Part shown: positions 26,657 to 35,347 of the stretch, in pieces
Layout of the letters: each line of letters begins with the position of its first letter
Position numbering within the stretch: the first letter of the stretch is position 1
Assembly (NCBI RefSeq): GCF_040545425.1
Contig: NZ_JBEPLW010000014.1
Length of the DNA stretch: 64,000 nt
Direction: 5' to 3' (one strand)
From: Bhargavaea ullalensis
Lineage (GTDB): Bacteria; Bacillota; Bacilli; Bacillales_A; Planococcaceae
Made by a program: the position numbers and the translations under genes
The notes under the pieces: generated by a model
What the model was told of the DNA's origin: nothing
Databases searched by the model: none
The model's input: only the letters and a program-made list of their open reading frames with translations

Positions 26657-27529
26657 ATGCCGGAACTGCCGGAAGTGGAGGGCGTCGTGCGGTCACTCGG
26701 CCCGGCGGCAGCCGGTCGGACTGTCCGTGACGCCGTCATTTCGGAAACAATCGTGCGGTCAAAAGCCGAGTCGAAGGAAGCCATACTCAAAAACATTTCG
26801 CCCGAAGAATTCGTTTTTCGGATGCGGGGGATGCAGGTTCTCCGCGTCACCAGGCGAAGCAAATATATATATTTCCATCTTGAAAAAAACGGAGAATCGT
26901 TTTTGCTCGTCAGCCACCTTGGCATGTCGGGTGCCTGGTTCGCAGTCGGGAGCCTTGATGAAGTGACAGAAGGAAAATTCCGCCGTCATATTCATGTCAT
27001 CTTCGAAATGGAAGACGGGGGACTGCTCGTCTACGCGGATATCCGGCGCTTCGGAGAACTTCGGCTGATCGGGGAGGAATCCGATCACCCGCCGCTGCTC
27101 GCCATGGCACCGGAGCCGTTCGATGAAGAGGCGGAAGGGCATTTTCTGGAGCTGAGCGCCTCCCGGAAATACAGGGACAAGCCGATCAAGGAAACGATCA
27201 TGGACGGCCATGTGATCTCAGGGTGCGGCAACATCTATGCAACCGAAGCCCTGTTCCGCATGGGAATCCACCCGGCCAGGAAAACCGGACGGATTTCCAT
27301 GGAGCGGCGTGCCAAACTGTTTCGCTCGATCGTGGAGATCCTGCGTGAAGCGGTGGAGGCGGGGGGCAGTTCGATCTCCGACTACCGCAACATCAACGGG
27401 CAAGCCGGTTCCATGCAGGACAGACTCCGGATGTACGGAAAAAAGCACTGCCCTGACTGCGGCAGCGAGACAAAACGCCGGACGATCGGCGGGCGGACGT
27501 CTGTTTATTGCCCGAAATGCCAGCATTGA
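26657..27529 (+). CDS. mutM: Formamidopyrimidine-DNA glycosylase
   Basis: A 290-residue Fpg/MutM that removes 8-oxoguanine and nicks the abasic site. The N-terminal PELPEVE supplies the catalytic proline and glutamate. The conserved lysine (RRSKYIYF), HLGMSG, and DIRRFG are present. The H2TH region includes GCGNIYATEALF, and the C-terminal zinc finger has CPDCGSE and YCPKCQH. ATG 26657 follows directly, since PEL must be the N-terminus; its ribosome site (GAAG) is weak. It lies between polA and coaE as in other Bacillales. Confidence 0.97.
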   Translation: MPELPEVEGVVRSLGPAAAGRTVRDAVISETIVRSKAESKEAILKNISPEEFVFRMRGMQVLRVTRRSKYIYFHLEKNGESFLLVSHLGMSGAWFAVGSLDEVTEGKFRRHIHVIFEMEDGGLLVYADIRRFGELRLIGEESDHPPLLAMAPEPFDEEAEGHFLELSASRKYRDKPIKETIMDGHVISGCGNIYATEALFRMGIHPARKTGRISMERRAKLFRSIVEILREAVEAGGSSISDYRNINGQAGSMQDRLRMYGKKHCPDCGSETKRRTIGGRTSVYCPKCQH

Positions 27530-27543
27530 TTGGAGGACTGAGT

Positions 27544-28140
27544 ATGATCATCGGATTGACGGGAAGCATCGCAAGCGGAAAGAGTACCGTATCGCACATG
27601 CTGGCGGAACGGAACTACCCGGTCGTAGACGCAGACCTGGTGGCCCGGGTTGTTGTGGAACCCGGGCAGCCGGCGCTTGAGGAAATACGCAGGGCGTTCG
27701 GGGACCGGGTCATCACGCAAGACGGGACGATGGACCGGCGGCTCGTCGGCGAACTGATCTTCAATGACCCTGCAGAACGGAAAAGACTCAATGACATCAT
27801 TCATCCTGCAATCCGCAAAGAGATGCTCAAGCAGCGAGATGAGTTTCTGGCGGATGGCTGGAACACGGTCATCATGGATATTCCGCTGCTGTTTGAAAGC
27901 CGTCTCCAGCATTTGGTCGATAAAATACTCGTTGTCTCCGTCACTGAAGACACTCAACTCCTCAGACTGATGGAGCGCAACGGATTCACCGAGCAGGAGG
28001 CGAGGGCAAGGATCGCTTCGCAGCTCCCGGTTTCCGAAAAGGAAAAGGGGGCGGACGCGGTCATTTACAACAACGGAACGCTTGCGGAGACCGCCAGGCA
28101 GCTTGACCAAATCCTGGAAGGCTGGCGGGCAATACCCTGA
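27544..28140 (+). CDS. coaE: Dephospho-CoA kinase
   Basis: A 198-residue P-loop kinase for the last step of coenzyme A synthesis. The Walker A motif GLTGSIASGKST lies at residues 4-15, DADLVAR follows near 32, and the family segments HPAIRKEM and DIPLLFES are present. ATG 27544 follows TTGGAGGA, 14 bases after the mutM stop, so co-transcription with polA-mutM is likely. The ytaF gene that follows in B. subtilis is absent and gapB comes next with its own control region. Confidence 0.96.
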   Translation: MIIGLTGSIASGKSTVSHMLAERNYPVVDADLVARVVVEPGQPALEEIRRAFGDRVITQDGTMDRRLVGELIFNDPAERKRLNDIIHPAIRKEMLKQRDEFLADGWNTVIMDIPLLFESRLQHLVDKILVVSVTEDTQLLRLMERNGFTEQEARARIASQLPVSEKEKGADAVIYNNGTLAETARQLDQILEGWRAIP

Positions 28141-28205
28141 GCGCCGGATTTCTGAATTGCGGAACTTCCGGGCGTTGTCCGTTTGGAGACGCACTTTCTG
28201 TAAAA

Positions 28206-28248
28206 TGTGCTATACTAATTGAGGATAAAAGAAAATGAGTATAACACA
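28206..28248. promoter_or_regulatory. gapB promoter with an inverted pair of CcpN operators
   Basis: TGTGCTATACT (28206-28216, + strand) and TGTGTTATACT (28238-28248, - strand) each match the CcpN consensus TRTGHYATAYW at every position. The first overlaps the probable -10 box TATACT (28211-28216). In B. subtilis CcpN represses gapB and pckA on glycolytic carbon sources through two such sites. A convincing -35 is not visible. ccpN itself is not in the window. Confidence 0.85.
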
Positions 28249-28266
28249 GTTAATGGGAGGATCATC

Positions 28267-29289
28267 ATGACAACTTCAATTGCGATCAACGGATTCGGCC
28301 GCATCGGCCGCATGGTGTTCCGCCAGGCCATCCTGGAGGACGATCTGAATATCGTGGCGGTGAATGCAAGCTATCCGTCTGAGACGCTTGCACACCTATT
28401 GAAATATGATACGACGCACGGAAGATTCGAAGGAACCGTGCTGACCGAAGAGGATGCACTCATCGTCAACGGCAAGCGTGTCCAGCTGATCTCAGAGCGC
28501 GACCCTGCAAAGCTTCCCTGGGAGGAACTCGGCGTCGATATCGTGATTGAAGCAACCGGAAAGTTCAACGAGCGCGACAAGGCTGCCCTCCATCTGCAGT
28601 CGGGCGCCAAAAAAGTCATCTTGACTGCACCGGGCAAGAATGAGGATGTCACCATCGTGATGGGCGTCAATGACGACAAGCTTGATCTCGACAAGCATGA
28701 TGTCATCTCGAATGCCAGCTGCACGACGAACTGCCTCGCGCCGGTCGCAAAAGTGCTGAATGATGAGTTCGGTATCGAAAGCGGCCTCATGACGACGATC
28801 CATGCGTATACGAATGACCAGAACAACATCGACAACCCGCACAAAGATCTGCGCCGTGCGCGTGCATGCGCAGAGTCGATCATCCCGACGACGACCGGCG
28901 CCGCGAAGGCCCTTTCCCTCGTATTGCCGGAACTTGAGGGCAAGCTGCACGGAATGGCGCTCCGCGTGCCGACGCCGAACGTCTCCCTCGTCGACCTTGT
29001 CGTCGACCTGAAGACGGACGTCACGCCGGAAATCGTCAATGACGCCTTTATCCGGGCATCGGAAGGCCCGATGGATGGGATCCTTGCCTACACGACGGAG
29101 CCCCTCGTCTCGACGGACTTCAACACGGATGCACATTCTGCAACGGTCGACGGCCTGACCACCATGGTCATGGGCGACCGCAAGGTGAAGGTCCTCGCCT
29201 GGTATGACAACGAATGGGGCTACTCTGCCCGCGTCGTCGACCTGACGAAAAAAGTCGCCACCGAACTCGGAGCGAAAGTGAACGCATAA
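28267..29289 (+). CDS. gapB: Glyceraldehyde-3-phosphate dehydrogenase, gluconeogenic GapB type
   Basis: A 340-residue GAPDH with the Rossmann motif INGFGRIGRMVFRQ, the catalytic cysteine in SNASCTTNCL (about C152) and its partner histidine in TIHAYTNDQN. RRARACAESIIPTTTGAA and WYDNEWGYSARVVDL complete the family signature. Assignment as the NADP-preferring, gluconeogenic GapB rests on the neighbourhood (coaE before, speD and nrdR after, as in B. subtilis) and on two CcpN sites in its promoter. ATG 28267 follows TGGGAGGA. A terminator follows at 29308. Confidence 0.93.
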   Translation: MTTSIAINGFGRIGRMVFRQAILEDDLNIVAVNASYPSETLAHLLKYDTTHGRFEGTVLTEEDALIVNGKRVQLISERDPAKLPWEELGVDIVIEATGKFNERDKAALHLQSGAKKVILTAPGKNEDVTIVMGVNDDKLDLDKHDVISNASCTTNCLAPVAKVLNDEFGIESGLMTTIHAYTNDQNNIDNPHKDLRRARACAESIIPTTTGAAKALSLVLPELEGKLHGMALRVPTPNVSLVDLVVDLKTDVTPEIVNDAFIRASEGPMDGILAYTTEPLVSTDFNTDAHSATVDGLTTMVMGDRKVKVLAWYDNEWGYSARVVDLTKKVATELGAKVNA

Positions 29290-29307
29290 TCATATTTGAA
29301 TACCGCG

Positions 29308-29349
29308 GAAGAAGGGGAAAAACAAGCTGTTTTTCCCCTTCTTCTCTTT
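29308..29349 (+). terminator. Terminator after gapB
   Basis: Perfect 16-bp stem, GAAGAAGGGGAAAAAC (29308-29323) with 29329-29344, then TCTTTA. Confidence 0.85.
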
Positions 29350-29407
29350 AATCTTCGGAATGTCGTCCCGGCGGCAGCCGGGAGAGTAAAGAATATTAGA
29401 TTAGAGG

Positions 29408-29436
29408 TTGCGCCGGAAGCCGCATCGTCATATAAT
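29408..29436 (+). promoter_or_regulatory. SigA promoter of speD
   Basis: TTGCGC (29408-29413), 17-base spacer and TATAAT (29431-29436). Transcription would start near 29443, giving a leader of about 115 nt. Confidence 0.75.
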
Positions 29437-29442
29437 AATTCC

Positions 29443-29557
29443 GACCAATGTGTCGCTGGGCCGCTTAAAGGGTTAGGACCTCTAGGACTAACTTTCCCCC
29501 GTGGTGTCCCGTTTGCCGGAACTCCGGCATTCATTTTGTATGAAGGGGGGACGAACC
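29443..29557 (+). promoter_or_regulatory. Structured 5' leader of speD
   Basis: Untranslated leader between the promoter and ATG 29558. It contains a stem GTTAG (29472-29476) with CTAAC (29488-29492), and a perfect GCCGG/CCGGC hairpin (29515-29528) close to the ribosome site AAGGGGGG. No known riboswitch signature was recognised. Translational control by a polyamine-pathway metabolite is possible but not shown. Confidence 0.4.
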
Positions 29558-29938
29558 ATGGAAACGATGGGTCGTCATGTAATTGCAGAACTTTGGGAAT
29601 GTGATTTTGACAAGCTCAACGACATGCCGTTCATCGAGCAGACATTCGTCGATGCGGCACTCCGTTCGGGAGCCGAGGTGCGGGAAGTGGCATTTCACAA
29701 ATTTGCACCTCAAGGCGTCAGCGGCGTCGTCATCATCTCGGAATCGCACCTGACCATCCACAGCTTTCCGGAACACGGCTATGCGAGCATCGATGTGTAC
29801 ACATGCGGTGATCTGGATCCGACGATTGCGGCGAAGTATATCGCGGAAGCACTTGGGGCGAAAAGCCGGCAGATGGTTGAGCTGCCGAGGGGCATGGGCC
29901 CGGTGGCAACGCCTCAACCGGCCGCCGGACTGGCCTGA
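29558..29938 (+). CDS. speD: S-adenosylmethionine decarboxylase proenzyme
   Basis: A 126-residue short-type (SpeH) enzyme supplying decarboxylated SAM for spermidine synthesis. Self-cleavage occurs before a serine that becomes the pyruvoyl cofactor; here this is S63 in SESHLTIHSFPEHGYAS, the same number as in B. subtilis. The catalytic cysteine lies in VYTCGD. The proline/alanine-rich tail is short. ATG 29558 follows AAGGGGGGACGA. A monocistronic unit with its own promoter, structured leader and terminator, between gapB and nrdR as in B. subtilis. Confidence 0.96.
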   Translation: METMGRHVIAELWECDFDKLNDMPFIEQTFVDAALRSGAEVREVAFHKFAPQGVSGVVIISESHLTIHSFPEHGYASIDVYTCGDLDPTIAAKYIAEALGAKSRQMVELPRGMGPVATPQPAAGLA

Positions 29939-29969
29939 ACCATTCAAATAAATGATGAAACTGAATTTG

Positions 29970-29997
29970 GCAGGGGTCTCCGGGCTCCTGCTTTTTT
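29970..29997 (+). terminator. Terminator after speD
   Basis: GCAGG (29970-29974) pairs with CCTGC (29987-29991) with extra G-C pairs inside, then a T6 run. Confidence 0.8.
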
Positions 29998-30068
29998 GAT
30001 TGTCCGCCCGCAGGACCGCCTTTTCGGAACGCGGGCGGGCAGAACCCGTTTCGGCGGCGGCGGATGTC

Positions 30069-30077
30069 TGTTATAAT
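30069..30077 (+). promoter_or_regulatory. Extended -10 promoter of nrdR-dnaB-dnaI
   Basis: TGTTATAAT: TG, one base, then perfect TATAAT (30072-30077). Start would be near 30084, 26 bases before the nrdR ATG. Confidence 0.6.
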
Positions 30078-30109
30078 GGAGTCATCATAATCGGAAAGCA
30101 GGGATCACG

Positions 30110-30574
30110 ATGAAGTGTCCGGCTTGTCAGCATAACGGGACCCGAGTCGTCGATTCCCGGCCAGTGGATGAAAGCAAGGCGATCCGGCGCCGCAGAGAGT
30201 GCGAAGCATGCGGCTACCGGTTCACCACATTTGAAAAAGTCGAGGAAATGCCGCTCATCGTCGTGAAGAAAGACGGCTCCCGCGAGGAATTCAGCCGGGA
30301 AAAAGTACTGCGCGGACTCATCCGTGCCTGCGAGAAACGTCCGGTGCCGCTTGATGTCCTTGAGGGGATCGTCTTTTCGATCGAGAAGGAACTTCGCCGG
30401 CAAGGCAATGCAGAGGTGAAGTCGGAAGGCGTCGGAGAAATGGTGATGGAGCGGCTGGCGGAGATCGACGATGTCGCCTATGTCCGGTTCGCCTCCGTCT
30501 ACCGCCAATTCAAGGACATCAATGTATTTATCGAAGAACTGAAGGATCTCCTGAAAAAGGAGGATGAACTCTGA
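30110..30574 (+). CDS. nrdR: Transcriptional repressor NrdR
   Basis: A 154-residue regulator of ribonucleotide reductase genes. An N-terminal zinc ribbon is formed by CPACQHNGTRVVDSR and RECEACGYRFTTFE (cysteines near 3, 6, 31 and 34). An ATP-cone domain covers about residues 49-139 and senses ATP/dATP. ATG 30110 follows AGGGA. It heads an operon with dnaB and dnaI, the same arrangement as in B. subtilis, tying dNTP supply to replication initiation. Confidence 0.97.
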   Translation: MKCPACQHNGTRVVDSRPVDESKAIRRRRECEACGYRFTTFEKVEEMPLIVVKKDGSREEFSREKVLRGLIRACEKRPVPLDVLEGIVFSIEKELRRQGNAEVKSEGVGEMVMERLAEIDDVAYVRFASVYRQFKDINVFIEELKDLLKKEDEL

Positions 30575-30604
30575 AGCCTGCCGACGGAATGAAAGGATGT
30601 TAAC

Positions 30605-31975
30605 ATGAATCCGCTCTATAAAGAATTGCAGCCGTCGGATGCATATTGCGTCCGGCTTCCTTATCCGTTTTCGGATTTTGACCGCCAGATCCTCACCGGG
30701 CTTTACCAGCCGCTTGTCGGCCATGAGGCGATGGCGGTTCTCTTTACCCTGTGGGATGAGGCGGATCGGGACGGCGGGGCCGAATCGAATCATTACCATC
30801 TTCTGAACATGCTCGGCATGCCGGTCGGCCGGCTTTTTGAGGCGCGACTTTCCCTGGAAGGGATCGGCCTGCTGAAAACTTACCGGAAAGCGGAAGGCGA
30901 CAGCCGGTCGTTCCTGTATGAGCTCCAGCCGCCGCTGGACCCTGAAACTTTCTTCCATGACCCGATCCTGTCAATGTTTTTGTACGGCAAAATCGGGGCA
31001 CCGGCCTATAAGCGTCTCATGCAGCGGTTCCTGACCAGTCCGGTCCCAGCCGGATACGAAGAGGTTTCCCGCTCGTTCATGGATGTGTACAAGCCGGTGA
31101 CCGCGCGGGCGTCTGAACCCGATGATCCGAATACATACGAAAAGAATGCACGTCCCGCCAAGCTGGCGTTCGATGGCCATGATTTTGATTTTTCGCTGCT
31201 TTATGAGGGACTCTCGGCTCATCTCGTGCCGAGGAAAGCTTTCACGCCGGCTGCGAAGGACATGATTGCCCGGCTGGCTTTTCTTTATGCGCTCTCTCCG
31301 CTGGAAATGCAGCAGGTGGTGCTGCTCGCAATCGACCAGGACGCCCATCTGACGGACGAGCGCCTGAAGCGGGCCGCCGCCGATTATTATAAGCTCTCCG
31401 TCTCAAAAAGCGCGCCGAGGGTGGAGAAGATCCCGTCCGGAGGCCAGGCGCCGCAGCAGGCGGCGGGTCCGGCGAAAACAAAAGAGGATGAACTGGCCGA
31501 TTACCTTGAAGCCATTCCTCCGGTCGAGATGCTCCGGCAGCTCAACAACGGCCGTGAGCCGATGCAGATCGACGTGCGGCTCGCCCAGAAGCTGGTGCTG
31601 GAGCATGGACTGCCCACAGGCGTCGTGAACGTGCTGCTCCAATACGTGCTGCTGAGAAACGACGGCAAGCTGACGAACAATTACGTGGAGCGGATCGCTT
31701 CCCACTGGATGGCAAAGAAAGTCGGCACGGCCAGGGAAGCGCTGGAGCTTGCGCGGACCGAGCATGATAAATACATGAACTGGAAGCAGGAAGGCGGGAA
31801 GCCGTCCGCAGGCAGAAAAGGCGGCGGCAAGACCGAAAGTGTACCGGACTGGTTTTATAAAAAAGACGACAAGCCCGAGGCGCTGCCTGAAAGCCAGGAA
31901 GCGAACCCGGAAATTGAGGCGCGTAGACTTCGCCTGATACAGAAATTTGGAATGGCGGAAGGCGGTGCAGAATAA
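30605..31975 (+). CDS. dnaB: Replication initiation and membrane attachment protein DnaB
   Basis: A 456-residue primosomal protein of low-GC Gram-positives, unrelated to the E. coli DnaB helicase. It acts with DnaD and DnaI in loading the replicative helicase at oriC. Recognised by length, by position between nrdR and dnaI, and by the C-terminal DnaD-like DDBH2 segment (about residues 300-395: LEAIPPVEMLRQL, LVLEHGLPTGVVNVLLQYVL, NYVERIASHWMAKKVGTAREA). A lysine/glutamate-rich linker precedes the end. ATG 30605 follows GAAAGGATG. dnaI begins directly after its stop. Confidence 0.92.
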   Translation: MNPLYKELQPSDAYCVRLPYPFSDFDRQILTGLYQPLVGHEAMAVLFTLWDEADRDGGAESNHYHLLNMLGMPVGRLFEARLSLEGIGLLKTYRKAEGDSRSFLYELQPPLDPETFFHDPILSMFLYGKIGAPAYKRLMQRFLTSPVPAGYEEVSRSFMDVYKPVTARASEPDDPNTYEKNARPAKLAFDGHDFDFSLLYEGLSAHLVPRKAFTPAAKDMIARLAFLYALSPLEMQQVVLLAIDQDAHLTDERLKRAAADYYKLSVSKSAPRVEKIPSGGQAPQQAAGPAKTKEDELADYLEAIPPVEMLRQLNNGREPMQIDVRLAQKLVLEHGLPTGVVNVLLQYVLLRNDGKLTNNYVERIASHWMAKKVGTAREALELARTEHDKYMNWKQEGGKPSAGRKGGGKTESVPDWFYKKDDKPEALPESQEANPEIEARRLRLIQKFGMAEGGAE

Positions 31976-32923
31976 TTGGAACCGATCAGAGACACATTGA
32001 AGCGGGTCGTCAATGCCCCGAAGTTTGCCGAACGCTATGAATCGATCCGGAGTGAAATCCTCGACCATCCGGGAGTCCAGGCGTTCTTGGAAGAGCATTC
32101 CGGGGAAGTGAGCAAGGGAATGGTCGACCGGGGAATGGGGAAGCTGTATGAATACGTGACCCAGTCGCACGATTGCTCCGGGTGCCCGGACCTGGAAGGA
32201 TGCATCAACGTCGTCAAAGGCTATGAGCCCAAGCTCATCATCGAGAGGGGCTCCATCGGCGTCGACTACGTCATGTGCAGGAAAAAGTCGATCGACACCG
32301 AGCACAAAAAAGTCTCGTCGATGATCCGCAGCATGCATATGCCGAAGGAAATGATCGGGCTGGAGATCAAGGATGTGGAATTGTCCTCGGAAGTCACCCG
32401 GCTGGCTGCCGTCGAGAAAATCGGTGAATTCCTGGATCAATATGACCGGACGAAAGAGCTGCCGGCGAGAGGCCTGTACATTTACGGGCCGTTCGGCACC
32501 GGCAAGTCCTATCTGCTCGGGGCAGTGGCCGGGGAACTGGCGAAGCGGCACATTCCGTCCGTCCTCGTTTTCGTTCCGGAATTTCTCCGCGAACTGAAGC
32601 AGGCGATCCAGGACCAGTCGCTCGATGAGAAAATTGGGTTCGTCAAGAAAGCGCCGGTCCTCATGCTCGATGACCTGGGCGCGGAGACGCTCACCGCATG
32701 GACACGCGATGAAGTGCTTGCCACGATTCTGCATCACCGGATGTCCGAGCAGCTCCCGACTTTCTTCACGTCGAACTTCGACTACAAAGGGCTGGAGAAC
32801 CATTTGGCCTATACGCAGCGCGGCGACAAGGAAGTCGTCAAGGCAGGCAGGATCATGGAGCGGATTCGGTCGATGACGGTTCCGGTCCGGCTTGACGGAC
32901 AGAACCGCCGGGAAAAGCTGTGA
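31976..32923 (+). CDS. dnaI: Primosomal protein DnaI (helicase loader)
   Basis: A 315-residue AAA+ ATPase that loads the replicative helicase. The N-terminal zinc-binding domain shows CSGCPDLEGC near residues 66-75. The AAA+ domain has Walker A GPFGTGKSYLLG near residue 171, Walker B VLMLDDLGAE and the sensor region TFFTSNFDY. The start is TTG 31976, immediately after the dnaB stop, with GAAGGCGG upstream. Last gene of nrdR-dnaB-dnaI; the thrS T-box region follows. Confidence 0.94.
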   Translation: MEPIRDTLKRVVNAPKFAERYESIRSEILDHPGVQAFLEEHSGEVSKGMVDRGMGKLYEYVTQSHDCSGCPDLEGCINVVKGYEPKLIIERGSIGVDYVMCRKKSIDTEHKKVSSMIRSMHMPKEMIGLEIKDVELSSEVTRLAAVEKIGEFLDQYDRTKELPARGLYIYGPFGTGKSYLLGAVAGELAKRHIPSVLVFVPEFLRELKQAIQDQSLDEKIGFVKKAPVLMLDDLGAETLTAWTRDEVLATILHHRMSEQLPTFFTSNFDYKGLENHLAYTQRGDKEVVKAGRIMERIRSMTVPVRLDGQNRREKL

Positions 32924-32942
32924 TCCGAATGCAGACATCCTG

Positions 32943-32971
32943 TTGCAATTTTTCACGGAATTGATTATACT
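32943..32971 (+). promoter_or_regulatory. SigA promoter of thrS
   Basis: TTGCAA (32943-32948), 17-base spacer and TATACT (32966-32971), upstream of the T-box leader. Confidence 0.78.
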
Positions 32972-32977
32972 CGGTTC

Positions 32978-33248
32978 AATACTTCTTCCAAATGCTTGGA
33001 CGGGGACACCTTTTCGGTAGTCCGGCCAGACAGAGAACGGGGCCTCCGGCTGAAAGCCCCCATGGCGCGGGACCGCATTGACCACCCCAGAGCAGCGCGG
33101 GCGACTCCTGATGTTTTGGGACAGCCCGTGACGGCACCGGACCGTTAACCGATGCAGAGCTTCATCCGCCTGATTTCAAATCAGCCGGAAGGAAGAAGGG
33201 TGGAACCGCGAGCATACGCCTCGTCCCTTTTTGGGACGGGGCTTTTTT
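32978..33248 (+). promoter_or_regulatory. T-box riboswitch leader of thrS
   Basis: The T-box sequence AGGGTGGAACCGCG lies at 33197-33210, followed by a terminator stem (GCCTCGTCCC 33218-33227 with GGGACGGGGC 33233-33242) and a T6 run. Upstream about 200 nt has stem I-like structure. A candidate threonine specifier codon ACC is at 33081-33083, not confirmed by folding. Uncharged tRNA-Thr would stabilise the antiterminator and raise ThrS synthesis. It fills the gap between dnaI and thrS. Confidence 0.93.
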
Positions 33249-33277
33249 GCGTTCATCAAGAAAGGAGAACAAAAGCC

Positions 33278-35215
33278 ATGTCAGAACAAATCAAACTGAA
33301 ATTCCCGGACGGGGCGATCAAGGAATTCCCGAGCGGAACGACAACAGAAGACGTAGCCCAGTCGATCAGTCCGGGACTCCGTAAAAAGGCGCTCGCCGGG
33401 AAGATCAACGGCCGCCTGGTGGATTTCCGCACGCCGATCGAGGAAGACGGCGACATTGAAATCATTACGCCGGATGCGCCGGAAGCACTGGAAATCCTGC
33501 GCCATACGACCGCCCACGTGCTCGCCCAGGCCGTCAAGCGCCTGTTCAAGGGAGTCAAGCTCGGAATCGGTCCGGTCATCGAAAATGGATTCTATTATGA
33601 CTTTGATTCACCGGAACCGATTACGGCTGAAGACCTGCCGGAAATCGAGAAGGAAATGAAAAAGATCGTCAACGAGAACCTGGAGATTGTCCGCAAAGAA
33701 GTGTCTCGTGAGGAAGCGCGCAAAATCTATGAGGAGATCGGCGACGAATACAAGCTGGAACTGCTTGACGCCATCCCTGAAGGCGAATCCGTGACGATCT
33801 ACTACCAGGGAGAGTTCTTTGACCTGTGCCGTGGCGTCCACCTGCCGTCTACCGGCAAGATCCGCGAGTTCAAGCTGCTCAGCATCGCCGGTGCCTACTG
33901 GCGCGGCAACTCGGACAATAAAATGCTCCAGCGAATCTACGGCACGGCGTTCTTCAAAAAGGAAGAACTCCAGGAACACCTCCGCCTGCTGGAAGAAGCG
34001 AAAGAGCGCGACCACCGGAAAATCGGGAAGGAACTCGACCTGTTCACGAACAACCTGCTTGTCGGGCAGGGACTTCCGCTCTGGCTGCCGAAAGGCGCGA
34101 CCATCCGCCGCATCGTCGAGCGCTACATCGTCGACAAGGAAGAGAAGCTCGGCTATGACCACGTTTATACGCCGGTGATGGCGAACGTCGAACTGTACAA
34201 AACTTCCGGCCACTGGGATCACTACCAGGACAGCATGTTCCCGCCGATGCAGATGGACAATGAAGAACTTGTTCTCCGTCCGATGAACTGCCCGCACCAT
34301 ATGATGGTGTACAAAAACGGCATCCATTCGTACCGAGACTTGCCGCTTCGCATTGCGGAACTCGGAACGATGCACCGGTACGAAATGTCCGGCGCGCTGT
34401 CAGGCCTCCAGCGGGTCCGCGGCATGACGCTCAACGATGCACACCTCTTTGTCCGTCCGGATCAGATCAAGGACGAATTCAAAAAAGTCGTCGAGCTCAT
34501 CATCGATGTCTACAAAGACTTCAAGCTGGAAGACTACTCGTTCCGCCTGTCTTACCGCGATCCGGAAGACAAGGAAAAGTACTTTGACGACGATGAAATG
34601 TGGAACAAGGCGCAGAGCATGCTGAAAGAAGCGATGGACGACCTCGGCCTCGACTACTATGAGGCGGACGGAGAAGCAGCATTCTACGGTCCGAAGCTGG
34701 ACGTCCAGGTGAAGACTGCAATCGGCAAGGAAGAAACCCTGTCGACCGTCCAGCTGGACTTCCTGCTGCCGGAGCGGTTCGATCTGACTTATATCGGCAA
34801 AGACGGCAAACAACACCGTCCGGTCGTCATTCACCGCGGCGTGGTCTCGACGATGGAACGCTTCGTGGCGTTCCTCATCGAAGAATACAAAGGCGCCTTC
34901 CCTGCATGGCTGGCGCCGGTCCAGGTGGAAGTGATCCCCGTATCGCCGGATGTCCACCATGATTATGCCGAAAAAGTACGTGAAGTCCTCCTTGCCGGCG
35001 GATTCCGTGTGGACGTCGACAACCGCGATGAAAAACTCGGATACAAAATCCGGGAAGCCCAGACACAGAAAATCCCGTACATGCTCGTCCTCGGCGACAA
35101 GGAAGCGGAAGCCGGCGAAGTCAATGTCCGCAAGTACGGCGAGCAGAAATCCGAAAGCATGCCGCTCGAAGACTTTGTCGCCCTGCTCAAGGAAGTCGTA
35201 GACTCGAAGGACTGA
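33278..35215 (+). CDS. thrS: Threonyl-tRNA synthetase
   Basis: A 645-residue class II synthetase. Domains in order: TGS (about 1-62), second editing-type domain with HTTAHVLAQAVKRLF near residue 75 and the zinc-type editing motif CRGVHLPSTG, the catalytic core with motif 2 (RPMNCPHHMMVY, RYEMSGALSGLQRVRGM) and motif 3 (HRGVVSTMERFVAFLIE), and a C-terminal anticodon-binding domain (AWLAPVQVEVIPVS onwards). ATG 33278 follows GAAAGGAGAAC. Controlled by a T-box leader. In B. subtilis thrS also lies between dnaI and infC. Confidence 0.98.
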   Translation: MSEQIKLKFPDGAIKEFPSGTTTEDVAQSISPGLRKKALAGKINGRLVDFRTPIEEDGDIEIITPDAPEALEILRHTTAHVLAQAVKRLFKGVKLGIGPVIENGFYYDFDSPEPITAEDLPEIEKEMKKIVNENLEIVRKEVSREEARKIYEEIGDEYKLELLDAIPEGESVTIYYQGEFFDLCRGVHLPSTGKIREFKLLSIAGAYWRGNSDNKMLQRIYGTAFFKKEELQEHLRLLEEAKERDHRKIGKELDLFTNNLLVGQGLPLWLPKGATIRRIVERYIVDKEEKLGYDHVYTPVMANVELYKTSGHWDHYQDSMFPPMQMDNEELVLRPMNCPHHMMVYKNGIHSYRDLPLRIAELGTMHRYEMSGALSGLQRVRGMTLNDAHLFVRPDQIKDEFKKVVELIIDVYKDFKLEDYSFRLSYRDPEDKEKYFDDDEMWNKAQSMLKEAMDDLGLDYYEADGEAAFYGPKLDVQVKTAIGKEETLSTVQLDFLLPERFDLTYIGKDGKQHRPVVIHRGVVSTMERFVAFLIEEYKGAFPAWLAPVQVEVIPVSPDVHHDYAEKVREVLLAGGFRVDVDNRDEKLGYKIREAQTQKIPYMLVLGDKEAEAGEVNVRKYGEQKSESMPLEDFVALLKEVVDSKD

Positions 35216-35240
35216 TTTCTTGCAGGGAGAGCAGGGGCAT

Positions 35241-35321
35241 GTTGATTTCCGCTCCGGGCACTCGCCTGCGGAGGGCATGGCTGCGGTCTCCTCGCCGCTG
35301 CGCGCCTGCAACGGAAACCAG
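35241..35321. repeat. Short copy of a dispersed inverted intergenic repeat
   Basis: About 80 bp starting GTTGATTTCCGCTCCGGGC and ending GCAACGGAAACCA, so its ends are inverted (TTTCCG/CGGAAA). It resembles the common Bacillales intergenic element that begins TTGATTTCCG. No open frame. Confidence 0.55.
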
Positions 35322-35347
35322 GTCATTCACAAAGTCCGAAACAGCCA

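Noticed and set aside
31403..33085. 560-residue minus-strand frame over dnaB, dnaI and the T-box
   Set aside because: Covers two conserved genes and a regulatory RNA on the other strand; no coding signal of its own.
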